This document shows positions 1 to 13,959 of a DNA stretch of 64,000 nt, piece by piece. Location: contig KB304411.1 of assembly GCA_000328365.1 (NCBI GenBank), positions 140,978 through 204,977 on the forward strand, written 5' to 3'. The stretch is from Capitella teleta. Its lineage: Eukaryota > Annelida > Polychaeta > Capitellidae. Under the pieces are notes generated by a model that saw only the letters and a list, made by a program, of their open reading frames with translations, did no database searches and was not told the DNA's origin. Made by a program: the position numbers and the translations under genes. The first letter of the stretch is position 1. Each line of letters begins with the position of its first letter.

Positions 1-1181
1 GACCAGTGACAGCTCGCTGAACATTCTGCCGGATATCTAAATTTATACCGATTTAAAATGCTGGCTGTNTGAATCGTTTGTCCAAATGAAATAAAACTGC
101 ATATCAAGATGCTCTCCATAACCAAACCGGTTGTTACCGGTGACTGAGAATATCGCAGCGTTCGATCGCGCGATATCAGTCCCGTGATTCATTTCCATGA
201 TCGGTTGTTAAAACGACGTAAAGAGCAGAAATGGTGGATGCGTCACAGACAATTAAAATGGCTTATTTTTAAAAGTTAATTTTATTTTATTATACTCTAA
301 TCTGTCATATTTCGAGTATTCCATTAAATGTATATGTTCTATTGAAAATTACAATTTATGGCAAAGCAATTAGGGCTATCTTTGGCGCCCATGTGAAATC
401 TACATGCGCTAAAGCACGCGTCGGATTGCATGTCTATGGGCGCAAATCACGATTCCAGTAGTCTCGGCATTTGCAATGATCCTGGACCCATTCCATCTTA
501 GCCAAGCTACGGGATCTATGCAGCGAATTAATCCTAGACACCCTTTCATTATAGAATCTATAATTAGTCCTATATCGGGGGCGCGCAAATCGGTATATTC
601 GATGCGTTATGACATTTACAACCGGCTGTGTCATGAGACCAAAAAGGACTCAGAAACCCGCCAGGGGATTACGAATGTGAAATTTACCTTGATATTCACT
701 TTTACTCATGCACATGTAACGCTGGTTTTCGTTGGGTCGTAATGATTTGTGTTTTAGTTCTATTGTTTGTGGTTTTGCAAGGCGTGATGTTATTTTTCTT
801 GCGTTTGTTAAGTGCGTTATGACTACGAAGATAAAATAAGGTTTTCAAGAGTTGGATATGGTAAAGACACATTTCTGCTATAGGGCTGTTTCAACAGTCG
901 GCGGAAAATGCAGATATCGCAGAGTATCCACCTGCTATGATTCCTATATTCACAGTAAGCCTAAAGTAAAGAACAAAATATTCAAAAATCAAAGAAATAC
1001 ACGTTATTTATATAAAAAAAGGCTATTAAATTTTTAATATCAAATTGACACGGAATGTTTAGGATAAATTGAGATATTGATAAATAAAGCATTGAATAGA
1101 TAATAAACTAGATACAAATACATAATTTGACTAAATAAATCCATTTCAAACTCTGGCCAGCCAAAGCCGCTTGCAGTTTGT
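1..1181. other. Intergenic flank downstream of WDR13
   Basis: This stretch lies beyond the WDR13 stop codon. It is AT-rich and has no open frame that resembles a known protein. One unresolved base (N) at 69 shows that this is draft assembly. The WDR13 3' UTR must lie in its right-hand part, but I see no clear poly(A) signal close to the stop on the minus strand. The 9-mer core GCGTTATGA occurs twice, near 595 and 815. Confidence 0.5.
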
Positions 1182-4166
<2,985 letters not shown>

Positions 4167-4239
4167 CGTTGTGTCGTTGAGTGTTGTTGTTGACACTCCT
4201 CTGCGGAAGTGCGTCACTGATTCGGCTGAACGTAGCAGC
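4167..4239. promoter_or_regulatory. Shared WDR13/REXO5 divergent promoter region
   Basis: Only 73 bp separate the WDR13 start codon (minus strand, 4166-4164) from the REXO5 start codon (plus strand, 4240). There is no TATA box. This is too short to hold two 5' UTRs and a core promoter without overlap, so transcription probably starts inside the neighbouring gene's first exon or 5' UTR on each side. Sequence shows the spacing; the shared promoter is inference. Confidence 0.6.
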
Positions 4240-7200
4240 ATGGCGAAAACACGAGAAGCGAAAAAAGAAACAGACGAATCTGTGGATAAAAAGAAGAATG
4301 GAGTGACGAAAAAACAGACACGAACGGATTCTAAAAGGCGTAAATTGAAGGCCTATAAAGCGATTCTGTCGATCAATGGAAAGGAGCTGCAACCCAAGGT
4401 GAATATTGATGAGCGATAATTGGCACCCTTCTCATGCTTGTCTTGTCAGACTTGTGGAATCGGCATTCACTTAAGTTAACACAGATAAATCGCGCGAGGT
4501 CTGAGTACCTCGCTCGACGGTAAACCACTACTTTTGCCGTATAGTCGTATACTGACTGCGAGGATCCACACTCACCCGATCGCAGGATAAATAAACACAT
4601 ACTATCCGACAAATCCTTGGTTTAAGGCCTCCAGATAGGGAGGACGGTAGCACAGATTCTCGGGCGAGGTCTGTATACCTCGCCCGACGAGGCTCCACAC
4701 TCAGCCGATTGCATGATAAATATAGACATATTATCCAACAAATCCTTGTGTTTAAGCCCTCCAGACGTTAGATGGTATATTTATGCTCCAAGAAAAACAA
4801 TATGAGCCAGTACCATCATGTCGAACTTACATTAATTAAAACCCGCAACAAAATATCACTTCGTGAAGAAGTAAACAAACGCCATTTTGCGAGTGACGTC
4901 ACTCAGCGCATGCGCACTGCATTGTAAACAAGCACACATGCTTCACTTTCCCGCTCAAACTTCTCTCACGACTTTCGAATGAAAATGAATAAAATTGTTC
5001 ATATACTGATTGGTGATGCACAAAATATTGCGTATTAATAATTAATACGTATTCCTTTGTGAAGACTTGGTATAAATTACGTGCGCAACTGCAAGGGAAG
5101 ATAGGCCGCATGTTGAATTACTTAGCGCGGGAAAATTGTATGCGCATGCGTGTATGTTTACTTCGCACTACGCAGGCGCAGTGCTCTGGTTTATTTATAA
5201 CACGTGGAGAGCCGGTCATGTGACACAACAATCGGAAAGCGGAGAGAAACCTGTAATGTCACTTTTTTCCGTTGCGGACCCAGTTTAAGTAGGTTTATGG
5301 TACTGGTTTCGAAAAAAAATTAGTACCAGCGTCTACCTGGTATGGCTCTGCAGACGCTGGTGCCTTCATAAATATAATTACAAGCGTGGAATTCTAGAAA
5401 TCGTGGTTCGCGAACTGGAGTTTAATGCGTTTACCGTACAGCGAGACCCATTGGGCTCGCTGTAGTATGTCAGCTAGGAGGACGGATGAATTTTCAAAAT
5501 CGAGTAAACATAATCATATAATATATCAACGGAAAGCTTAATGAAAGAGAAGTTCAAAACTGCAATCAAATTCAAAATATCTTTATTAATGTCAAAGTTA
5601 TTGTAAATTGAAATAGCTTATATGCAACCGAATGTCTGACTGTTTTCATTATTAGGCCTTATCGTTACATATGGTCTAGAAATGGGCCCTTTATAAGGTC
5701 AGATGTAAGGAAGAGATAAGATAATACATAGATATAATAAAGAAATGACTTTATTTTATGTTGATAAACTTACCAATTTTAATGTCTAAATTTTAAATTT
5801 TAAGGTTTTATTTATCTTTATGTATTTTATATAAGGCTGCACGATAATCGTGATAATATGGTTATCGCGATATTTTCTTCCTATGATATCGATACGCTAG
5901 GTCGGCGATAATCGCGATATGTTATATAGAAATCGTGATTCGCAAACTGGTCTAGAATGTGTTTACAGTACAGGGAGACCCCTCGGTCTCACTGTAGTAC
6001 TTCAGCTAGCATTCACTCGAATCATAAATGCTTGATGAATCATTAAAATGTAACTCGTAACTCAGGATATCAGGATGTGAAAGACTGATGAATATTGTTG
6101 TACATGTATGTAATGACTAGCTCAAACCGGAATTGCTAATCGACTATCCACTATCATGATCTTCCACTAATTACTGAACTATATTATTTACAATGGATGA
6201 AAAATCAAAATCATAATGATAAGCATTAATCATTTAATGCTGAATGCACAGACAGCTAAAGTGAGAACCATCTCGTGATGTGCTAACTCAAAGGTTAGGA
6301 ACGAGATGACCTACCAGCCATCAATGATCAATAACATTTTATGGACAAATTATTATTTTCAAAATTAATGTACTTTGTGATTTCATGATGTTTGTCCTAT
6401 TTCAGGTTACCTTATCATTTGAGTTGATACCACATCGCCTGCCAATGGTCCGGCTGAGTGAGGATGGCGCCATCTCCAACTACTACCTTCCTGTGGACGT
6501 GAAGCAGCTCATCAATTATTCTTTGCATGGCCAATTGAATCAACTGCCCAGGTAACATTGTAAACCCCTTGTTCAATAACCCCTAATCACCACTGTTTCA
6601 GATGTTGCAAATTTATCGCTAGGTCCCTTGTACCGAAATGTTGCTTGATTGTAGTTCGAAACCTGGGCGCTGATGATGTCAACTATGAACTGTTTCCCTC
6701 TCTGAAAACACACTTCTTTGAGGTGAAGCAACCCAAGGGTTTTCTTGTTTATCTTTTAACATTTCGTTTGCAGGGCTTCCCTATGACGTCACCTATTGGT
6801 TATTGTAGCACAATTGCAGAGGAATTATTTGGTCAAGTTCCTGCTCACAAAGGTGAGAATCTTGTGATGATTTGAATCTATAATTGATTCCTTTCTTCAG
6901 ATGCAGAACTCAGAACAGTCTCTACGCACGATAAATTTTCTCGCACGCGTCTGCTTCTGACACCCCTCCAGATGTCACGGGAACGCATCCCAATGCCTAT
7001 TAGTAATTGGAGAGAGACGGGTAAGCACTGACACATGCCATCACTTCATATACTGTATGTACCTTTTTTTCCGTTCAGCTACTTATGCTGGATTCCAGTA
7101 CACCAAAGCCAGTTATGACCCTGTAACCAGTGATTCGCCATTGCTGGCAGTGGATTGTGAAATGGTACATTGCTTGGTTTTCATGAGATTGTTAATTGAT

Positions 7201-8943
7201 GAGTTGTTTTTTCAGTGTTTGACTGCAGGTGGAAGGAAAGAATTAACGCGTGTCTCCATCACAGATGAGAGCCACAACATCCTCTATGACACTTACGTTA
7301 AACCAGATACGGAAATTGTAGATTACTTAACTAGGTAACAAAAAGAAAAATAATGTTTTTCAATCCTAAATATTTTTCTTTTTTGTTCTCTCAGATTTAG
7401 CGGAGTAACAGAGGAAATCATGAATTCATGCACGATGACACTTGCAGATGTTCAGAAAGATTTTCAGCGCATTTTACCCGCTGATAGTATTTTGTGTGGT
7501 CATTCCATCAACTTTGACTTAAATGCTCTCAAAGTATGAAATGAATATTCTGCGATGTCATTCACTGGTTTGCTCTTCTCAGCTGTTCCATCCGTACATC
7601 ATTGATTCGAGTACTATTTACAACCTCAGTGGAATGAGCAACAAAAAGGAAGGCCTGAAACGACTCTCTGAAAAATTTCTCCGGTACTTCGAATATATTT
7701 TATTAGAACAATTTAATTTACTCCGTGTTAACCCAGGTCGTATATTCAGATGAGCGATGCAGGTCATTGCTCAAAGGAAGACGCCAGCGCCACCATGAAA
7801 CTCATTCAGTTGAAGCTGCGAAATGACTACCGTTTTGGCAATGTGCTTCTGAATGGCCAGATTGAGGCCCCCAACAAAGACACAGACCTAGCCGTGCCAA
7901 CAGACCTGCTTCCCACATCACTCCGCGTCATACATTTACAAAAACACACAGACTTCAACACCAAGAAAGAAAAAATTTCCTCAAAGCTCTTTCGACCGAA
8001 TTCTGACCCCCAACGGAATGTTTATTTTTATCGCAAATCTGTGCATGATTTCAGTAGTCAGTGTTTGTTGGAGACATTAGCACAGAGCGAACGTCGAGGT
8101 GTGTTATTGAATGAGTTGTTGCATTTGGTTGAAGTATTCTTTTCAGCTGCCATCGTGTGCCATGGATCAGATTGCAATGCGTTTGCCTCTAAGAATTCCT
8201 CAGTGATTGAGGTGTCCTGTCGCAAACAATGTTCTAAGCTCTTCAGATCCAGCATCGAAACCAATTATCTCATTTACGCTCAGATGCAAGCAGCAGAACG
8301 AACCCAGAGCAAACTGCAGGTAATAAATTATGGTTTCTGTAAAATTGTCAGGCCCTACTACTAAACCATTTGGATGTGCCAAAAAAGTAACTTTTGAATT
8401 ATCACTTATCAAAATTGATGTTAACTGAACATTTTTGTTTGAATTTTATCAAAATATCTCAATTTTTTAATAGCTACTGCTAGTTATATTCAGGATTCAC
8501 AATGCATGAAGCAAAAGGAAAAAATCACTTTTGAATCGGAAATATACTTACCATGGTAATGAAGCGTATTAAAGTATGACAGCGTATTAAAGGCCTAAGA
8601 TAGAATTATGCTGATGAAACTCGTGCATGCAGCACAAACTTGAATGAAGCATAAGATGGTGAACTCAGAAATTAAGTGAAAATCTCCAAATTAGTGTTTT
8701 GGACCTGAGCCAACATTTTGCCATTTTACAAGCTACTAAATTATTGCACGCGCGACAGGTTTCATGTGGGGCATCACAGTTTGCTCATTATTATAATTCC
8801 AATTATTGCAGCGCCTTGATCGGACAATTGGCCGGATGTATGACGCGCTGCCCAAGAACAGTCTTGCGTGCGTTGTGTTTGAGGGACGTGAGGATGCAGA
8901 TCGCTGCCTCAATGGAATGGTGTTTTGTGCTCTGAAGAGATAG
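4240..8943 (+). CDS. REXO5: REXO5 (NEF-sp), DEDDh 3'-5' RNA exonuclease
   Basis: Exons: 4240-4398, 6406-6551, 6602-6722, 6774-6852, 6901-7020, 7079-7164, 7216-7334, 7395-7533, 7583-7683, 7737-8098, 8147-8319, 8812-8943; phases agree and give 578 aa. The exonuclease core is complete: AVDCEM (Exo I, D234 and E236), GHSINFDLNAL (Exo II, D318) and GHCSKEDA (Exo III, H367 and D372), which is the DEDDh arrangement of the REXO/RNase T family. The first exon is basic and lysine-rich. The last exon (FEGREDADRCLNGMVF) looks like part of an RRM, as in REXO5. Drosophila Rexo5 trims snoRNA and rRNA 3' ends. The protein is shorter than human REXO5 (about 774 aa), so the C-terminal RNA-binding part is reduced or an exon was missed in intron 8320-8811. 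Intron 8099-8146 is only 48 nt and may be retained. Confidence 0.92.
4488..4770. repeat. Two tandem copies of a hairpin-bearing repeat in REXO5 intron 1
   Basis: Unit A (about 4488-4635) and unit B (about 4659-4767) share a hairpin (GCGAGGT..ACCTCGC in A, GGGCGAGGT..ACCTCGCCC in B). They also share a 'ccacactca(c/g)ccgat' block and an end close to 'gtttaagccctccaga'. Unit B's stem is two pairs longer. A related right-hand end occurs at about 15,925-15,955. Family unknown; these may be termini of a nonautonomous element. Confidence 0.6.
5395..6012 (+). repeat. Pair of 80-bp repeats with hairpin then CTAG (Helitron-like 3' ends)
   Basis: Copies at about 5397-5477 and 5931-6012 align from 'gaaatcgtg' to 'cagctag'. 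Each holds a stem-loop (5437-5464, arms TACAGCGAG and CTCGCTGTA; 5969-5996, with one mismatch in the stem), then nine bases, then CTAG. A hairpin about 10 nt before CTRR is the known form of a Helitron 3' terminus. The base after CTAG is G or C, not the usual T, and no rolling-circle gene is present, so this stays a resemblance. Confidence 0.4.
5845..5935 (+). repeat. hAT-like terminal fragment (GGCTGCACGAT...ATCGCGAT)
   Basis: The start GGCTGCACGATAATCG, followed by repeated ATCGCGAT palindromes, resembles the ends of nonautonomous hAT elements common in animal genomes. No partner end was found, so this would be a fragment. It sits between the two Helitron-like repeats. Confidence 0.3.
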
Positions 8944-8944
8944 C

Positions 8945-8950
8945 AATAAA
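8945..8950 (+). terminator. REXO5: REXO5 poly(A) signal AATAAA
   Basis: AATAAA begins one base after the TAG stop codon of REXO5 (8941-8943). If used, the 3' UTR would be only about 15-30 nt. No other canonical AATAAA sits within the next few hundred bases except one at about 9595. Confidence 0.55.
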
Positions 8951-10829
8951 TCTCAGTTCATATGTTCTTTTGATGTTTCACTGATCTCTGGCTGTCATTA
9001 CATTTGTTCAGTGAGGGCCGTTTCTTTTAACTTGAGGCGCATAATTATGATTGGAATGCACAGTACATGCAGTCTAGCTTCTGTCTTCTCTTGGAAGTGA
9101 AATTACAGCCATTATGGCACATGTCTGAGCCGTGTCACACGCCCTCTTCCCTTAACATTAGCCATGAAGACACCCGGATTGGCGGGGGTTTTAAGTCCTA
9201 CATGGATCCTCGACATATGATGGGATTCCAAGTCCTAGGAAGATCCCTTCCTCTTGGAGACAGCCAAAACAATGAAAGCTCATTACTAAGAAAAATCCAT
9301 AGACTATTCCATGCTCTAGCTTTTTGTGTTTTATTTGGAGGGCTATATTTTTACTCGCCATACTCGACAAGAATAATTTTAATGTTTACTCCCCATTGAC
9401 GAGTCTTATCCTATCCTGATCCCCATCGCCCGTGGATCCACAATTTCGCATATTTATGCAGCATCAGATAGGCCTGTATGAGGCCGTGTTCTCTTCCCGC
9501 GGTACGCATGTACTTGTTTCCATCCCATCCAACGAGGTAACAAGTACATTTGTATTTGAACTAAAAGGTTGGCGTTAAGTAAAAGCATTTTATGAATAAA
9601 AATGAATATAAAATCGAAGAACACGTACATAATGAAACATCATATAGTTGAAAATTACAATTGCAGTACTAATGATAGTTAGTATGACGTATATATTGTA
9701 AAAATAGTGATTTATGAGGTAGAGGAAGTGATTTTATCAAACAGATGGATCATGGCTAGGTGATAACATAAATGTATGTGGTGAACACATCATGGTTAGA
9801 TAATACCAAGGTAACAAGAACGATTATGAAATTATACACGAAAAAAAAAAAAAACGGCTTGAGCTTGATGAGGATGAAGTCGATGTCGATGTCACGATAT
9901 GTTCTTAAACCAACTGAATATGAAATGTCAACGGTTCTGTCACTCTGAAATCTAACGACAAGGATCCTAACAAAGGAATCATGGAACACGCAAACAACAA
10001 CACACATCAATCAGTGATGTACTGGAATGCTGTCAGTATATAATTTCGCCCAAAATCCGCACTTTGTATGGCTCCGCATTTTAGTCACAATCCTTACTTT
10101 ACCTTGACGCCATGCGCGTTCAGTAAATAACAAGTTTGTCTAATCACGAGTCGAAGAGGTGTATTTGAAGAGATATCATAAGTTGGCCAGACGCCAACCA
10201 AAAATGTTGATGTGGTACGCAACATGCGGTTGCCTTACAGCTGACAGGACTTCTTTGTGTTCTGTATGTGTGCTTTTGCAACGGAAATGTAATTAAGTAT
10301 AAATGCCAACTGCTCTGAATGCCATTTTGGTAACATTGACATCAGGCACAAACAAGCAAACACATTACATACTTATGCATAATTTATTAATTTCTTTTTA
10401 AATGAGTCTGTGGCTGATGCATTGTTGGAATTTCAGCTGCGATAGCTGGTCTGGTCAGTGGCTGTATTGACAAAGTTAATTGTCACACAAGCAGAGGAGG
10501 TACGATTCCTTCTCATAAATGTTACGAAGGTCCGGCGAGCTCTGGTAGATGCAAGGTCTGATTGTGTCATCTTCTGAATCGGTAGATGTTGTCACACAAC
10601 TGGATTACATAATAAGGTACGTTTTTTTATATGAACATAACGCAATCGCTTCTCGGAAGACTTGCACGCGAGGTCAATAAGGTCATGGTTGATCGACTGG
10701 GCCTCCTTTCTCTTCTGTGTGATGTGCGCGGGAGCCTATTACGAGTACAGAGGTTGCATGAAGAACACATTCAACTCATAATACACCCATGAGTGTACAC
10801 ACCTTGTTCTCCGAATTATCCGCCAATGG
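8951..10829. other. Intergenic region between REXO5 and the LINE
   Basis: I see no recognisable gene. A 110-codon open frame at 9067-9399 (plus) has a hydrophobic stretch near its end but no family resemblance and no splice context. An A-run lies at 9840-9854. The rest is AT-rich single-copy-looking sequence. Confidence 0.5.
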
Positions 10830-11173
10830 CCTCTTGTTCCTCATCAGGGAATGAAGAATGGCGTCCGCGTATGCCTTCACCTCGCATTGCGCCTCCATTT
10901 CCCCGATGCTGGCCCACTCCTCAATCCTGATGCACTCGTAGCTGTTCCACGACTACGTTTCTCTGACACAGCATGCTCCTCTATAATAAAATCCCGCGGA
11001 CCTCTCAGAACCGCCCTCCCCCCTCGCTTCAACCCACTGCGTGTCATCCTGTACAACCTGTGCATTCCAGCACGAGTTCCATCCGTGGTTGTCCGAACAT
11101 TCTGTGCCGGTCTCTCGAATGCGATGTCAGCGTAACAACAGGATGCTGCCGCTGATAAACCTGCCGAAATTCA

Positions 11174-12188
11174 TTGGTTGAGGATAAGCGCATCGACGCC
11201 CTGGTCATCACTGAGTCATGGCTCAGAGATGGTGAGCATGATCGCAATGCCCTCGGAGACACCCACAGGATACGCTCTCAAACATCTTCCACGACCCAAC
11301 AGGCGCGGTGGTGGGCTGGCTCTCATCCAATCATCAGCGATCCACACAACACCACTGTGCAACATCTCACGACCATCCTTCGAAGGCTTCGAGACCAACA
11401 TCAGCCACAAGAAGTGCTCCATCTGCCTTGTTGCCATTTACAGGCCACCCAGTTCTTCGCCGGCCAAGTACTTCAATGAATTCTCCGATGTAATGAGCAG
11501 CATCATCGCCACATGCAATGACATCATCATTGTCGGTGACTTCAACATTCATTTGGACACACCGCACATTCCATCTGCTAAGGGCCTCATCTCGATCATG
11601 GACGACATGAATTTGTATCAACATGTTCATGAACCAATGCATATCAACGGCCACACCCTTGACTTTGTGATGACTTTTTCACTTACCCCTGTACATGTCC
11701 AAGTGAACGAGGTCGACCGATCGGTGTCGTCTGATCGTTTTGCGGTATTATTCAAGCTGTACTTCGATCGCCCTCCGAACGTGAAGCGAAAGTTTTGTGT
11801 ACGGAAATGGAAAGCAATTGACATCGCTGCTCTCAATGACGAAATCAACAGACTACCGTTATCAACAGGCGATCCATCCAGTGTATACACTCAGTGCATG
11901 AATTCGATCACTCAACGACTTGCTCCACCAACAGAAATTGTAATTGAAAAGACCAAGTGTCATCGGCTGGAAAGAAAGTGGAGGAGAGGTTCACTGACCG
12001 TCGATCGGGAAATCTACCAGTCCCAATGCAGGCAACTCAGACTCTCGAGGGATAAGGCAAAGTCTGATTTCATCCACGGAAAATTGCGAAATACATCTTC
12101 TCCCAATGATACACACACCATTCTGAATCACCTGCTTCATAAACAAAAAAGAGTCGATCTCCCTCAGCATGACGTGAGGCGGGATTAG
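11174..12188 (+). pseudogene. LINE endonuclease domain (APE type), frameshifted
   Basis: The open frame from 11174 starts the domain with LVITESWLRDG. The frame from 11178 continues it with GGGLALIQ, ICLVAIYRPPSSS, IIIVGDFNIHLD and TLDFVMTFS. These are the conserved blocks of AP-like endonucleases of CR1/L2 LINEs, which nick target DNA. The switch between frames lies near 11,255. The tail after about 11,900 is the linker towards the reverse transcriptase (RKWRRGSLTVDREIYQ). It belongs to the LINE and is not a host gene. Confidence 0.8.
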
Positions 12189-12289
12189 CGGGCCGTTTTG
12201 CGACCTTCTTCACCGACAAAATCACCGCCATCAGAAACCAATTCCCTCATGCGCCAGCTTCTTCACCATCTTTCCCTAGTACATCCACA

Positions 12290-13600
12290 ATGCAACTCAC
12301 AGAATTTTGCCCACTGACAGATGACGACATGTCCACCATCATACGGTCTGCGCCATCGAAATCCTTTTCCTTAGACCCTGTACCAACATGGCTCCTGAAG
12401 CAATGCTCAGCTGCGCCGTTGGCCATCACAACCATCGTTAACTGGTCATTGACAAGAGGCATTGCGCCAACATCGCAAAAGACTGCAATCGTGAGACCAC
12501 TCCTCAAGAAGCCATCTCTCGATGTTAACGTGATGAAGAACTTTTGATCAGTCTCTAACTTGACGTTTCTATCCAAGTTAACAGAGAAGGCAGTGGCAAA
12601 GAAACTGCGAGAACACTGTATTTCGAACGGGATTGAAGCTAAGTTTCAATCGGCCTATAGGCAAGGCCACTCTACCGAGACTGCTCTGACAAAAGTACAG
12701 GACGATTTGTTGAGGGCTGTCGACTGTCACGGTGCAGCCATCCTGGTTCCACTGGATTTGTCCGCTGCGTTCGACACTCTGGATCACATGCTCATCCTGC
12801 AGACCCTCCAACACTATCCTGGGATAAATGGTGACGCCCTGGCCTGGTTCCGGTCAAACCTCGATAATCGTCATCAGCGCGTCATGGTTGGCAGGAGCTC
12901 ATCTGACCCTCTACCCTTGCCGTACGGCGTCCCTCAAGGATCCGTCTTAGGACCCGCCCTGTTCTACCTCTATATGCAGCCTCTCAGCGACATCATTAGT
13001 GTAATGGGGTACGATTTCCATATGTATGCTGACGACACCCAGATCTACGTGCCAGTGAACCCACTGCCGTAGCCACATTAGGAATCGGCGAGTGGGCGAC
13101 TGTCATGAAAGACTGGATGCAGAAAAACTATTTGAAACTGAACAGCGAAAAAACCGAACTGCTCATTGTCTCCACCCCTTCGCTGTCGCAGTACCGCCTA
13201 TCATCAGTGGTCCTATTAGATGAGGACATTTCAGCTAGCGATTGGGTTCTCAACTTGGGTGTCATGTTTGATAACACGGTGTCTAATAAGAAGCAAGTGT
13301 CGTCCATTTGCAAGCGTTTTTTTTTTTTTTTTTTTAATTAAATCAAATTAATAAGCCAAACAAGGAAATTCATTACAGAAGAAGCTGCCCGCACGCACGC
13401 TCGTCCAAACAAACGTCATGACCCTGATTGACTACTGCAACAGCCTCCTCTCTGGTCTCCATGCTTCTCAAATAAATTGACTTCAACGTGCTCAAAACTG
13501 TGTCGCGAGGCTCATTAAAAGATCGGACCGCTATTGCAGCATCACTCCACTTCTAAAAGAACTCCATTGGCTACCTGTAAAATTTCGCATTATGTATAAA
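12290..13600 (+). pseudogene. LINE reverse transcriptase, decayed
   Basis: Readable blocks: LDPVPTWLLKQC and RPLLKKPSLD (12290-12547); then, in 12560-13072, LTFLSKLTEKAVAK, FQSAYRQGHSTETALTKVQ, VPLDLSAAFDTLDH, YGVPQGSVLGPALFYLY and the catalytic HMYADDTQIY (YADD codons at 13025-13036). A third piece, 13105-13318, gives WMQKNYLKLNSEKTELL. The GHSTETAL and DLSAAFDTLDH blocks are diagnostic of the L2/CR1 group. Several stops and frame changes separate the pieces, so no active enzyme can be made. Confidence 0.85.
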
Positions 13601-13860
13601 ATCAAAGTGCATGGACTATAATGTTCAATTATATATATATATCTTGAATTGGTGCAAATCTGTATTTTGTTAAGTTTTTTTTTTTTTTTTTTTTTTCTAG
13701 TTTAGCACAGGTTCTCTCTCTCTCTCTCTCGTTGTATAGTACAGCCTAGTTTCACATTTGGATTATTGTATGCACTTATATTTACCATTACCTTTACCTT
13801 TATCGTTTTTGTTTTTCTTTATCCGTTCATTTTTCCTGTACATGTTTTTGTACGAAATAA

Positions 13861-13958
<98 letters not shown>
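13861..13958 (+). repeat. (ATT)n array, about 32 units, LINE 3' tail
   Basis: A pure ATT array directly follows the LINE's 3' UTR. It is best read as the element's tail, expanded by slippage. Just upstream are a T-run (about 13,676-13,696) and a (TC)n run (about 13,714-13,730). Confidence 0.9.

Positions 13959-13959
<1 letters not shown>

Larger units (their letters stand above)
10830..13958 (+). mobile_element. L2/CR1-type LINE, near full length but inactive
   Basis: About 3.1 kb with an endonuclease followed by a reverse transcriptase in the order expected of a CR1/L2-group non-LTR retrotransposon. It ends in 'gaaataaattattatt' running into a pure (ATT)n tail, a 3' end typical of this group. 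The 5' limit is a guess, since I only see GC-rich sequence with short open frames from about 10,830. The reading frame shifts near 11,255 inside the endonuclease. Stops or frame changes occur at about 12,186, 12,546 and 13,070. A T-run of about 17 with a short AT-rich insert breaks the C-terminal part at 13,318-13,370. The domain after the polymerase (THARPNK, then HWLPVKFRI near 13,560) is still readable to about 13,600. Confidence 0.85.

Noticed and set aside
9067-9399. 110-codon open frame, possibly a mitochondrial-like insert
   Set aside because: No mitochondrial protein motif could be read in any frame, and there is no splice context.
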